Origin: Saccharopolyspora rhizosphaerae
GTDB lineage: Bacteria > Actinomycetota > Actinomycetes > Mycobacteriales > Pseudonocardiaceae
NCBI RefSeq assembly: GCF_003931915.1
Contig: NZ_RSAA01000014.1
Span: 248,001-312,000, forward strand
Length of the DNA stretch: 64,000 nucleotides
Direction: 5' to 3'
How positions within the stretch are numbered: the stretch's first letter is position 1; each line of letters begins with the position of its first letter. A program made the position numbers and the translations under genes. Positions 55,012 to 62,847 of the stretch are shown one piece after another. The notes below the pieces were generated by a model. It ran no database searches and was not told where the DNA came from. It saw only the letters and a program-made list of their open reading frames with translations.

Positions 55012-55058
55012 TTGACCACGCCACACCGCTCACCTAGCGTGGGATATGAGATATCATG
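55012..55058 (+). promoter_or_regulatory. importer promoter with GntR operator (site O1)
   Basis: TTGACC (55012-55017), 17 bases and TAGCGT (55035-55040) form a promoter whose start would fall near 55047. The AT-rich site ATGAGATATCATG at 55046-55058 lies over that start point. Its 11-mer TGAGATATCAT is identical to the one in site O4. Confidence 0.6.
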
Positions 55059-55078
55059 CGTCACAACGGGGTGGTTGC

Positions 55079-56416
55079 ATGCACGATCCCGCCACGTCCA
55101 CGGCCGCCACCGGGCAGGCCACGGGCAAGCGGTCCCAGGTCCGCTGGCTGATGGTCGTCCTGGTCGCCTTGGCGACCGCCATCGCCTACATCGACCGCGC
55201 GAACCTCAGCGTCGCCAGCGATCCGATGCAGCAGGAGCTCCAGTTCTCCGACGAGCTCAAGGGCGTCATGCTGTCGTCGTTCTTCTGGACCTACGCGATC
55301 TTCCAGCTGCCGGGCGGCTGGCTGGTCGACCGCTACGGACCGCGGGTGCTCTACGCGGTGGCCGTGGTGTGGTGGTCGATCGGCACCGCGGCGACGGCTC
55401 TGACCCGGGGTTTCGCCGGAGTGATCGGGTGCAGGCTCGCGCTGGGCGTCGGCGAGGCGCCCGTGCAGTCGGCCAACGCCCGCGTGGTGTCGGAGTGGTT
55501 CCCCCGCAAGGAGCGGGCTTTCGCGTCGTCCCTCTTCGACACGGGCTCGGAGTTCGGCAGCGCGCTGTCGGTTCCGCTGGTGACGTTGCTGATCGCGCTG
55601 GTCGGCTGGCGCGGCTCGTTCCTCGTCACCGGTGCGCTGGGCCTGGTGTGGGTCGCGGTGTGGCTGCTCGTCTACCGCTCACCGCGGAAGCAGAAGTGGG
55701 TCAACCAGGCCGAGATCGACTACATCGAGCGGGGCGGCGGCCGCACCGAGGAGAAGGAGCTCGACGAGGGCGGCAAGCAACCGATGAAGTGGCGGGACCT
55801 GTTCCGCTACTCCACGACGTGGGCGCTGGTGGCCGGCTACACCTGCCGCGGCGTGATCATCTACTTCTTCATCACCTGGTACCCGGACTTCCTGGTCAAC
55901 CAGCAGGGCTTCTCACTGCTGGAACTCGGCCTGTACGGCGCGATCCCGGGCCTGGCGGCGATGGTGGCCAACTGGCTCGGCGGCTTGTTCTCCGACTGGC
56001 TGGTCCGGCGCGGCACCCCGCTGGCGTTGGCGCGCAAGATCCCGCTGGTGGTCGGCATGCTCGGAGCCTCGACGATCGCGCTGGCCTCGATCGCGCCGAA
56101 CCCGGTGTGGGCGCTGGCGTTCCTGACGGTGTCCTACTGCAGCGCGGCGGTGTCCACCGGCGCGCTGCTGTCGCTGCCCGCGGACGTCGCGCCGACGCCG
56201 CGCAACGTGGCGTCGCTGACCGGGGTGCAGAACTTCGGATCGCAGCTCGGCGGCATCATCGGGCCGATCGTGATCGGTTTCCTGCTCGGCACCGGGCAGT
56301 TCGCCTACGTGTGGCCGCTGGTGTTCGCCGGCGCGATGTGCGTGCTGGGGGCCCTCGTCTACGCGTTCGTGGTGAAGGTCAAGCCCCTCGACGAGCAGGC
56401 ACCGATGTTCGGGTGA
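55079..56416 (+). CDS. MFS importer of the anion:cation symporter (ACS) type
   Basis: The 445-residue protein has twelve membrane segments and the ACS-type first-helix region RWLMVVLVALATAIAYIDRA. QLPGGWLVDRYGPRVLYAVA follows. ACS members such as GudP, DgoT or ExuT import glucarate, galactonate or hexuronates with protons. The pairing with a sugar-acid-type dehydratase downstream supports such a substrate; the exact one is unknown. The ATG (MHDPATSTAAT) is chosen; an upstream in-frame start lies within the operator. A convergent GntR gene follows after a 26-base palindrome. Confidence 0.9.
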   Translation: MHDPATSTAATGQATGKRSQVRWLMVVLVALATAIAYIDRANLSVASDPMQQELQFSDELKGVMLSSFFWTYAIFQLPGGWLVDRYGPRVLYAVAVVWWSIGTAATALTRGFAGVIGCRLALGVGEAPVQSANARVVSEWFPRKERAFASSLFDTGSEFGSALSVPLVTLLIALVGWRGSFLVTGALGLVWVAVWLLVYRSPRKQKWVNQAEIDYIERGGGRTEEKELDEGGKQPMKWRDLFRYSTTWALVAGYTCRGVIIYFFITWYPDFLVNQQGFSLLELGLYGAIPGLAAMVANWLGGLFSDWLVRRGTPLALARKIPLVVGMLGASTIALASIAPNPVWALAFLTVSYCSAAVSTGALLSLPADVAPTPRNVASLTGVQNFGSQLGGIIGPIVIGFLLGTGQFAYVWPLVFAGAMCVLGALVYAFVVKVKPLDEQAPMFG

Positions 56417-56422
56417 TCCACG

Positions 56423-56448
56423 ACGGTCCCCTCCGCGGAGGGGACCGT
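56423..56448. terminator. perfect 26-base palindrome between convergent genes
   Basis: ACGGTCCCCTCCG and its complement form an uninterrupted palindrome between the importer and GntR genes, 6 bases from each stop. It likely ends transcription from both sides. Confidence 0.8.
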
Positions 56449-56454
56449 TCTCGT

Positions 56455-57147
56455 TCAGGACTCGGCCTTCTCGGCCGCTTCGAGGTTGGTGAGGGACTTC
56501 TGGATGTGGTCCCGGACGAGGCGTTCGGCTTCGTCCTCGTTGCCGTCGCTGACCGCGGCGAGGATCTCGGCGTGCTCGACGAACTCCTCCCGCCAGGTCG
56601 GCCAGCGGTCCCACAGCAGGTTGACGACACCGAGCGCGGTGAGGTCCTGCAGGTCGTCGAGCTGGTCGACGACCAGGGCGTTGCCGCAGCCGGAGTACAG
56701 CGACCGGTGGAAGCGGCGGTTGGCCATGCTCAACTCGTGGTTTTCGCCCGCGCTGAGCAGTCCGGCGGCCTCGTTGAGCGCGCCCTGAGCACGGTGCACC
56801 ACGTCGGCGGACTCGCAGCGGGTGGTGGTCCTGACGGCCCACGGCTCCAGCAGCAGCCGGACCTCGTAGACCTTGCGGACGTCTTCGAGGGTGAGCGTGC
56901 GGACGGTGATCCCCTTGTTCGGCACCACCGTGACCAGGCCGGTGTGGGCCATGCCGATCAGCGCCTCGCGCACCGGTGTCTTGGACACGCCGAGCAGCTC
57001 CGACAGGCGCCGCTCGACCAACGTCTCCCCGGGGCGCAGCTCACCGGCGAGGATCGCGTTGCGGAGGGAGTCCGCGACCAGGTCGGTGCGGCTGGCAGGC
57101 CCGTTCAGGGGACGCAGCCTGGAAGAGTCACTGGCCAGCTGGGTCAC
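56455..57147 (-). CDS. GntR-family (FCD) transcriptional regulator
   Basis: The 230-residue protein has a winged helix-turn-helix in residues 18-80 (LRNAILAGELRPGETLVERR, LSELLGVSKTPVREALIGM) and an all-helical FCD ligand-binding domain. Metal-site residues lie in NRRFHRSLYSG, EEFVEHAEILAAV and VRDHIQKSL. FCD regulators usually repress and are released by an organic or sugar acid. The GTG start lies 7 bases from a candidate operator in its own promoter. Its probable targets are the importer, the TPP enzyme and the RraA/dehydratase pair, each with a related AT-rich site. Confidence 0.92.
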   Translation of the reverse strand: MTQLASDSSRLRPLNGPASRTDLVADSLRNAILAGELRPGETLVERRLSELLGVSKTPVREALIGMAHTGLVTVVPNKGITVRTLTLEDVRKVYEVRLLLEPWAVRTTTRCESADVVHRAQGALNEAAGLLSAGENHELSMANRRFHRSLYSGCGNALVVDQLDDLQDLTALGVVNLLWDRWPTWREEFVEHAEILAAVSDGNEDEAERLVRDHIQKSLTNLEAAEKAES

Positions 57148-57153
57148 ACCCCC

Positions 57154-57165
57154 GATGATATGTCA
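57154..57165 (-). promoter_or_regulatory. GntR operator at its own gene (site O2)
   Basis: TGACATATCATC on the minus strand has the ATATCAT core found at the other three sites. Its TATCAT could serve as a -10, giving a nearly leaderless message, so binding would block polymerase. Confidence 0.6.
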
Positions 57166-57220
57166 CGGGCGCCCGACACGGCCGGACGACCTGCGGGTTC
57201 CCGACCTGGCGTCCTCACGG

Positions 57221-57233
57221 TGTATGATATACC
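57221..57233 (-). promoter_or_regulatory. GntR operator upstream of the TPP enzyme gene (site O3)
   Basis: Read on the minus strand it is GGTATATCATACA, again with the ATATCAT core; on the plus strand TATGAT could be a -10. It ends 31 bases before the ATG of the TPP enzyme gene. Confidence 0.6.
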
Positions 57234-57264
57234 ACACTGCGAGATCGAATGCTGCGAGGGAACC

Positions 57265-58818
57265 ATGCGCACCGTCGCCCAGACCGTGACCCGCGTGCTC
57301 GCCGACGCGGGAGTCGAACACGGCTTCACCGTGCCCGGCGAGTCGTTCCTGGGCCTGCTCGACGCGTTCACCGGGACACCCGAGCTGACGCTGGTCTCGA
57401 CGCGGCACGAGAGCGGTGCCGCGTTCATGGCCGAAGCGTGCGCCAAGTTGAGCGGGGTGCCCGCGGTGGCGATGGCCAGTCGCGGCCCGGGCGCGACGAA
57501 CCTGTCCATCGGCGTGCACACCGCGCGGCAGGACCACACCCCGATGGTGGTCCTGCTCGGCCAGGTGCCCTCGACCAAGCTGGGCCGCGAGAGCTTCCAG
57601 GAGGTCGACCTCGCGGCCCTGTACGCGCCGCTGGCGAACTGGACGGCGCAGCCCGCCACGGCGGCCGAGGTGCCCGGTCTGGTCGCCGAGGCGCTCGCGC
57701 AGGCCACCGGCCCCCGCCCTGGGCCGGCCGTGGTGGCGGTGCCCAGCGACTTCTGGGACGAGCCCTTCCCCGGGCCGCTCCCGGCCCCGGGTGCCGTCGT
57801 CGCCGAGGAACCGGACGTCGCCGGGGTGGCTGAGCGCCTGGCCGCAGCGCGCAGCCCCGTGGTGATCTCCGGTGCCCGGGATCCCCGCAGCCACCGGGAG
57901 CTCGTCGCCGCAGCCGAGGAGCTCGGACTCGCGGTGTACACGGGTTTCCGGCGGCAGGACTCCTTTCCGGAGGACCACCCCCACTTCGCCGGGCACCTCG
58001 GCCTGGCCGTGCCGGACGCGCAGCTCAAAGCGTTGGAGAACGCCGACGTGGTGCTCACGGTCGGCATGCGGCTCGACGAGGTGACCAGCCAGGGCTTCCG
58101 CTTCCCGCTCCCCGAGCAGGAACACCTCCAGCTGCCGACCTCGGCGCTCGGCGCGCTGCGCGCGACGGCCCCGGCACGGCGGCGCGACTGGTCAGCGGCG
58201 CACGCGGCGGTCACCGAGTTCATGGCACCACCCGAGTTCCCGGCGCGCTCGGCGCTGCACCCGACCGAGGTGGTGCGCGCGCTGCGGCGGCTCGCGCCGC
58301 GCGACGCGGTGGTCACCAACGACGCGGGCAACTTCTCCGGGTTCGCGCACCGCTACTGGTGCTTCACCGAACCCCGCACCCAGCTCGGCCCCTGCAACGG
58401 CGCGATGGGCTACGCGGTCCCCGCCGCCGTGGCCGCCAAGCTCGTCGCTCCGGAGCGCACCGTGCTCGCGATGGTCGGCGACGGCGGCGCTCTGATGACC
58501 GGCCAGGAGGTCGAGACCGCGGTGCGGCACGGGGCTCCCGTGGTCGTGGTGGTGTTCCAGAACGGCCTGTACGGCACGATCGCGCTGCACCAGGTGAAGA
58601 GCAGCCGTGCGATGTCCGCGGTCGACATCGGCGCGGTGGACTTCGCCGGGTGGGCGCGGAGCCTCGGCGCCGCCGGGTACACAGTCGACGCCCGCGAGCA
58701 GCTGGAGCCGGCGATCCGGGCCGCCCTGGGCGAGGACCGGCCGTGCGTGCTGGACGTGCGCACCGATCCTGACGTGCTCACCGCGGACGCGAGGCTAGGG
58801 GACTTCCTGGAGAGCTGA
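57265..58818 (+). CDS. thiamine-pyrophosphate-dependent enzyme (acetolactate synthase-like)
   Basis: The 517-residue protein has the three-domain layout of the POX/AHAS family. The N-terminal Pyr domain has the catalytic Glu in RHESGAAFMAEA. The central domain carries PVVISGARDPRSHRELV, and the PP domain has the cofactor motif GDGGALMTGQEVETAVRHG with FQNGLYGT about 30 residues on. It is shorter than acetolactate synthase (about 560-590 residues) and shows no paired regulatory subunit gene, so a 2-keto-acid decarboxylase or carboligase role in the island's pathway is more likely. The ATG follows GAGGG. Its last 24 bases overlap the convergent dehydrogenase gene. Confidence 0.88.
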   Translation: MRTVAQTVTRVLADAGVEHGFTVPGESFLGLLDAFTGTPELTLVSTRHESGAAFMAEACAKLSGVPAVAMASRGPGATNLSIGVHTARQDHTPMVVLLGQVPSTKLGRESFQEVDLAALYAPLANWTAQPATAAEVPGLVAEALAQATGPRPGPAVVAVPSDFWDEPFPGPLPAPGAVVAEEPDVAGVAERLAAARSPVVISGARDPRSHRELVAAAEELGLAVYTGFRRQDSFPEDHPHFAGHLGLAVPDAQLKALENADVVLTVGMRLDEVTSQGFRFPLPEQEHLQLPTSALGALRATAPARRRDWSAAHAAVTEFMAPPEFPARSALHPTEVVRALRRLAPRDAVVTNDAGNFSGFAHRYWCFTEPRTQLGPCNGAMGYAVPAAVAAKLVAPERTVLAMVGDGGALMTGQEVETAVRHGAPVVVVVFQNGLYGTIALHQVKSSRAMSAVDIGAVDFAGWARSLGAAGYTVDAREQLEPAIRAALGEDRPCVLDVRTDPDVLTADARLGDFLES

Positions 58819-59874
58819 GGTCACCCCGGCGCGCTCGGCGACACCGCGCAGCTGCTCGACGAGCGAGTCGGGCATCGGGATCCCGTTGCGGGAACGGTCC
58901 TCTCGTGCGGCGGCTTGCGGATCTCCCGCCACCAGGACGGGTTCGTCCGGGTTCAGCGGCGGGGTCGCGTGCAGGTGGTCGATGGCGTCGTCGAGGTCGT
59001 CCTCGAACTCGCCCGGTGGCCGGAACCCGCTCGGGTCGAGGGCGAGGAAGAAGTGCCCGATGTTGTGCGGATCCTCAGGTGCGCGGCTGGCCGGGAAGGC
59101 ACCGCCGCAGAGCGTGGCGGCCAGGACGTGTGCCATCACGCTCAGCCCGTAGCCCTTGTGCGAGCCCAGCTCGGGTGTGCCGCCGAGCGGGGTCAGGCCG
59201 CCGACGTCCTCGTGGCGCAGGATGTTCAGGGCCCGGTGCGAGTCGGTCACCGGGCGGGCGTCGGCGTCGACGACCCAGCCTTCGGGCAGCGGGCGTCCCT
59301 GGAAGTCGTAGACCTTGACCTTGTTGACGGCGGCCGTGGTGGTGGCGATGTCGAGCAGGAAGTGCGGGTTGCGCCGGGCCGGTGCGGCGAACGCGATCGG
59401 GTTGGTGGCCAGCACGGGAACCACCGAGCCGGTCGGTGGCGAGGCGGGGAGGTTGGCCGAGCTGGTGACCAACCCGATCAGCCCTCGCCGGGCGGCCATC
59501 TCGGCGTAGTGGCCGGCCGCGCCGAAGTGGTGCGAGTTGACCACCGAGACCACGCCGACGGTTCCGGCACTGGCCTTGTCGATGGCCAGGCGCATGGCCT
59601 GCTCGCTCGCCGGGTGCCCGAGGCCGCCGTGCGCGTCGACCAGCGCGGACGCGGCGTCCTCGCGCACCACGGTCGGTCTCGCGCGCAGGTCGAGCCTGCC
59701 TTGAGCGCGGAACTGCTCGTAGGTCATCAGCATCGACACGCCGTGCGAGTCGATGCCCGCCAAGTCCGTCCCGACCACCACCTCGGCAGTGGTCTCAGCC
59801 AGGTCCTGGTCCATGCCCCACGCCACGAGGACGTCGACCACCAGCTCGCGCACCACGTCCGCAGACACCCGCAC
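58795..59874 (-). CDS. Ldh2-type (malate/L-lactate dehydrogenase family) oxidoreductase
   Basis: The protein of about 359 residues belongs to the NAD(P)-dependent Ldh2/MDH family, which includes ureidoglycolate, 2,3-diketogulonate, sulfolactate and Delta1-piperideine-2-carboxylate enzymes. It has TDLAGIDSHGVSML with the catalytic His, VNSHHFGAAGHYAE, and LATNPIAFAAPA. The late block GSHKGYGLSVMAHVLAATLCGG is also present. The exact substrate is unknown. The start is ambiguous: three GTG codons follow GAGGAGG; the second is used here. It lies downstream of the RraA-like gene on the same strand, separated by the repeat region. Confidence 0.88.
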   Translation of the reverse strand: MRVSADVVRELVVDVLVAWGMDQDLAETTAEVVVGTDLAGIDSHGVSMLMTYEQFRAQGRLDLRARPTVVREDAASALVDAHGGLGHPASEQAMRLAIDKASAGTVGVVSVVNSHHFGAAGHYAEMAARRGLIGLVTSSANLPASPPTGSVVPVLATNPIAFAAPARRNPHFLLDIATTTAAVNKVKVYDFQGRPLPEGWVVDADARPVTDSHRALNILRHEDVGGLTPLGGTPELGSHKGYGLSVMAHVLAATLCGGAFPASRAPEDPHNIGHFFLALDPSGFRPPGEFEDDLDDAIDHLHATPPLNPDEPVLVAGDPQAAAREDRSRNGIPMPDSLVEQLRGVAERAGVTSALQEVP

Positions 59875-59965
59875 CACGCCTCCTCACCTCCGCACCACAG
59901 CGGAGAACATCCAGGGTTGTTCAGAACGCAGCGGAGGTCACCGTCTTCAGCTGTGGCACCAACCA

Positions 59966-60103
59966 GCACCGCCGCAGATCCAGACGGCCCGCGGCGGCAG
60001 CCGCATCTTCAAGTGAGGGACTCACCTCGCACCGCCGCAGATCCAGACGGCCCGCGGCGGCAGCCGCATCTTCAAGTGAGGGACTCACCTCGCACCGCCG
60101 CAG
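59966..60103. repeat. 63-bp tandem repeat, two full units and a partial third
   Basis: Units 59966-60028 and 60029-60091 are identical; each starts GCACCGCCGCAG and contains CATCTTCAAGTGAGGG. A third start, GCACCGCCGCAG, at 60092 changes into the left end of repeat copy D. The array lies between the RraA-like and dehydrogenase genes. Confidence 0.9.
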
Positions 60104-60220
60104 GTCCGGAGCGGCTCGGGGCGAGTGCGCCGCGACGCCGCGTGTCCAGACATGCTCAAGGAGCGGCGCACGGAGCCACGGAGCCGCCCAGGTCCTGCCA
60201 CCCGCACCGCCACGCAGACC
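60086..60220 (+). repeat. dispersed intergenic repeat, full copy (copy D)
   Basis: The left end is CACCTCGCACCGCCGCAGG, then GGAGCGGCTCGGGGCGAG. The middle has CGCGACGCCGCG, CATGCTCAAGGAG and GGCGCACGGAG. The right end is GGTCCTGCCACCCGCACCG, then CCACGCAGACC. It aligns along its full length with copy B and at both ends with copy C. Confidence 0.65.
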
Positions 60221-60237
60221 AATCTTGTGAACAAGTT

Positions 60238-60981
60238 TCAACGCCAGGGGTTTTCGGTGGCCCACTCCTGGTACGCGACGCGGCTCGTCTCATCCGGCGG
60301 GTAAGTTCCGCGCAGGGGCAGCCCGGATTCCACCCGGGAGAGGACGAACTCCTCGAGGTGCTCCTGGGCAGCGGCGGCCTCGGCGACCTCCTCGACGAGG
60401 TGGCGGGGGATGCACACCACGCCGTCGGCGTCGCCGACGAGCACGTCGCCCGGGTAGACGGCGACCTCGCAGCACCCGATCGGCACCTGCATGTCGACCG
60501 CGTGGTGCTGGATCAGGTTCGTGTTGGCCGACGGGTTCACCGCGAACGTCGGCATCTCCAGGCTCGTGAAGCCGTCGGAGTCGCGCACCGATCCGTCGGT
60601 GACCACGCCCGCGCAACCCCGGTGCAACAGCCGGGTCGCCAGGATGTGGCCGAGGGACGCCGCGCGCTGCTTCCCGCGCGAGTCGATGACCAGCACCTCA
60701 CCGGGGCTCACCGACTCCACGGCCTTGCGCTGCGGGTGGTCGTAGTCCTGGAAGACCGACAGCACGTCGACGTCCTCCCGGGCCGGGATGTAGCGCAACG
60801 TGAAGGCGACACCGACCATGGTGGTCTGGTCGGGGTTCAAGGCGCGCAGGCCTTGCATGAACTGGTTGCGCAGCCCGCGCGAGAGCAGCTGCGTGGTGAT
60901 GGTCGCCGTGCTGGCGTAGCGCAGCGCCCGGACCGTGCCCTCCGGCAGCGGATCGGAAGCCGTGACCGCGGTGTCCACCAT
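60238..60981 (-). CDS. RraA-like / HMG-aldolase-family protein
   Basis: The 247-residue protein has the RraA-fold core ESVSPGEVLVIDSRGKQRAA, GHILATRLLHRGCAGVVTDG and VRDSDG (Arg133, Asp134). The late motif PGDVLVGDADGVVCIPRHL follows. Members act as metal-dependent 4-hydroxy-4-methyl-2-oxoglutarate/oxaloacetate aldolases or as RNase E regulators. In a sugar-acid island an aldolase or decarboxylase role is more likely. It is longer than E. coli RraA (161 residues) but normal for the catabolic group. The ATG follows AAGGGG. It is divergent from the dehydratase across site O4. Confidence 0.85.
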   Translation of the reverse strand: MVDTAVTASDPLPEGTVRALRYASTATITTQLLSRGLRNQFMQGLRALNPDQTTMVGVAFTLRYIPAREDVDVLSVFQDYDHPQRKAVESVSPGEVLVIDSRGKQRAASLGHILATRLLHRGCAGVVTDGSVRDSDGFTSLEMPTFAVNPSANTNLIQHHAVDMQVPIGCCEVAVYPGDVLVGDADGVVCIPRHLVEEVAEAAAAQEHLEEFVLSRVESGLPLRGTYPPDETSRVAYQEWATENPWR

Positions 60982-61008
60982 CTTCGCCCCTTCGCATCGT
61001 CGGAGGTC

Positions 61009-61024
61009 TGAGATATCATATACC
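61009..61024. promoter_or_regulatory. GntR operator in the shared RraA/dehydratase promoter region (site O4)
   Basis: TGAGATATCATATACC; its first 11 bases are identical to site O1 and the other half reads GGTATATGATAT on the minus strand, like site O3. TATCAT (plus) and TATGAT (minus) could both act as -10 elements, so one bound repressor could silence both directions. Confidence 0.65.
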
Positions 61025-61101
61025 GCGAGGCAAGGTCGCGGCCCGCGATCGCCAGCCAAGACGCCCGAACAGCGAAGTTCCAGGAAGGGAGCGAGCCCGC
61101 C

Positions 61102-62832
61102 ATGTCGCGTCCCCGGCTCACCGCCGAGCAGCTGCGCAGTCACCGCTGGTTCGGCGTGGACACCATGCGCTCGTTCGGGCACAAGTCCCGCGCCAAGCAG
61201 ATGGGCTACGACGCTGAGGACTACTCCGGCAAGCCCGTGATCGGGATCGTCAACACCTGGAGCGACATCAACCCGTGCCACACGCACTTCCGCGAGCGGG
61301 TGGCCGACGTCAAGCGCGGGGTGCACCAGGCGGGCGGGTTCCCGCTGGAACTGCCGGCGATGTCGCTGTCGGAGCCGTTCCAGAAGCCGACCACGATGCT
61401 CTACCGGAACATGCTCGCAATGGAGACCGAGGAGCTGCTGCGCTCCTACCCGGTCGACGGCTGCGTGCTGATGGGCGGCTGCGACAAGACCACGCCAGGC
61501 CTGATCATGGGCGCCACCAGCGTCGACGTGCCGTCGCTCTTCCTGCCCGCCGGACCGATGCTCAAGGGGCGCTGGAAAGGCGTGACCTTGGGCAGCGGGT
61601 CGGACACCTGGAAGTACTGGGCGCAGCGCCGCGCCGGCACCCTCGGCGAGCGGGAGTGGGGCGAGATCGAGGACGGCATCGCCCGCTCCCCCGGGCACTG
61701 CATGACGATGGGCACCGCCTCGACGATGACCGCGGCGGCCGAGGCGCTCGGCCTGGTGCTCAGCGGCGGCTCGTCGATCCCGGCGGCGTTCTCCCACCAC
61801 CCGCAGCTGGCGGTGGCGACCGGGCGCCGGATCGTCGACCTCGTCTGGGAGGACTTCAGGCCGCGCGAGATCTTGACCCGGGAGGCGTTCGAGAACGCCG
61901 TCGCGGTGGTGATGGCCATGGGCGGTTCGACGAACGCGGTGATCCACCTGGTCGCGATGGCCGGGCGCGCGGAGGTCGACCTCCCGCTGGAGGTCTTCGA
62001 CGACCTGTCCCGCCGGGTCCCGGCGCTGGCCAACATCCGGCCGTCCGGTGAGTACCTGATGGAGGACTTCCACGACGCGGGCGGCTTGCGCGGGCTGATG
62101 GCCGAGCTCGGCGAGCTGCTGCACCGGGACGCGATCACGGTGACCGGCCGGACCCTCGGGGACGACCTCGACGGCGCCGAGGTGCACGACACCGACGTGA
62201 TCCGCCGCCGCGACAACCCGCTGTCGGAGCAGGGCGGGCTGGCGGTGCTGCGCGGGTCGCTGGCACCCGACGGTTGCGTGGTCAAGACCAGCGCGGCCAG
62301 CCCGGGCCTGCTGCAGCACGCGGGCAGGGCCGTGGTCTTCGACTCCTACGAGGACATGGAGGAGCGCATCGACGCCGAAGACCTCGACGTCGACGAGAAC
62401 TCGGTGCTGGTCCTGCGCGGTGCCGGGCCGCTCGGCGGTCCGGGCATGCCGGAGTGGGGGATGCTGCCGATCCCGAAGAAGTTGCTGCAACGCGGGATCA
62501 CCGACATGGTCCGGATCTCCGACGCGCGGATGAGCGGCACCAGCTACGGCACCTGCGTGCTGCACGTGGCACCGGAGTCGTACGCGGGCGGGCCGCTCGC
62601 GCTGGTCCGCGACGGCGACCTGGTCGAGCTCGACGTGCCCGGCCGGCGGCTCGACCTGCGCGTCGACGCCGAGGAGCTGGAGCGCAGGCGCGCCGAGTGG
62701 AAGCGGCCGGAACCGACCTTCGCGCGCGGTTACGGCAAGTTGTTCGCCAAGCACATCACCCAGGCCGACAAGGGCTGCGACTTCGACTTCCTCGAGGGTG
62801 CAGGCGGCGCGCCCGAACCGGCCATCCACTGA
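61102..62832 (+). CDS. IlvD/Edd-family sugar-acid (pentonate-type) dehydratase
   Basis: The 576-residue protein is an iron-sulfur dehydratase. It has cluster ligands Cys59 (SDINPCHTHF), Cys127 (MGGCDKTTPG) and Cys200 (SPGHCMTMG). These are the same positions I recall for the [2Fe-2S] L-arabinonate dehydratase of Rhizobium. DARMSGTSYGT near residue 478 holds the likely base Ser478. It should turn an aldonic acid into a 2-keto-3-deoxy acid. True IlvD acts in valine and isoleucine synthesis and aligns differently at GHKSRAKQMGYD. The ATG follows GAGCGAG; a DHDPS-type gene follows by 15 bases. Confidence 0.9.
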   Translation: MSRPRLTAEQLRSHRWFGVDTMRSFGHKSRAKQMGYDAEDYSGKPVIGIVNTWSDINPCHTHFRERVADVKRGVHQAGGFPLELPAMSLSEPFQKPTTMLYRNMLAMETEELLRSYPVDGCVLMGGCDKTTPGLIMGATSVDVPSLFLPAGPMLKGRWKGVTLGSGSDTWKYWAQRRAGTLGEREWGEIEDGIARSPGHCMTMGTASTMTAAAEALGLVLSGGSSIPAAFSHHPQLAVATGRRIVDLVWEDFRPREILTREAFENAVAVVMAMGGSTNAVIHLVAMAGRAEVDLPLEVFDDLSRRVPALANIRPSGEYLMEDFHDAGGLRGLMAELGELLHRDAITVTGRTLGDDLDGAEVHDTDVIRRRDNPLSEQGGLAVLRGSLAPDGCVVKTSAASPGLLQHAGRAVVFDSYEDMEERIDAEDLDVDENSVLVLRGAGPLGGPGMPEWGMLPIPKKLLQRGITDMVRISDARMSGTSYGTCVLHVAPESYAGGPLALVRDGDLVELDVPGRRLDLRVDAEELERRRAEWKRPEPTFARGYGKLFAKHITQADKGCDFDFLEGAGGAPEPAIH

Positions 62833-62847
62833 TCGAGCGGAGGAGCG

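Noticed and set aside
54055-58818. Single open frame of 1587 codons on the plus strand
   Set aside because: Only its last 517 codons match a protein family (the TPP enzyme). The rest is an alternative frame across helD and the importer, Arg/Gly/Pro-rich as expected in high-GC DNA.
59921-60265. Possible 114-codon repeat protein across the 63-bp array
   Set aside because: The frame is open only because 63 is a multiple of 3. It has no ribosome site, and the array shares sequence with a non-coding dispersed repeat.
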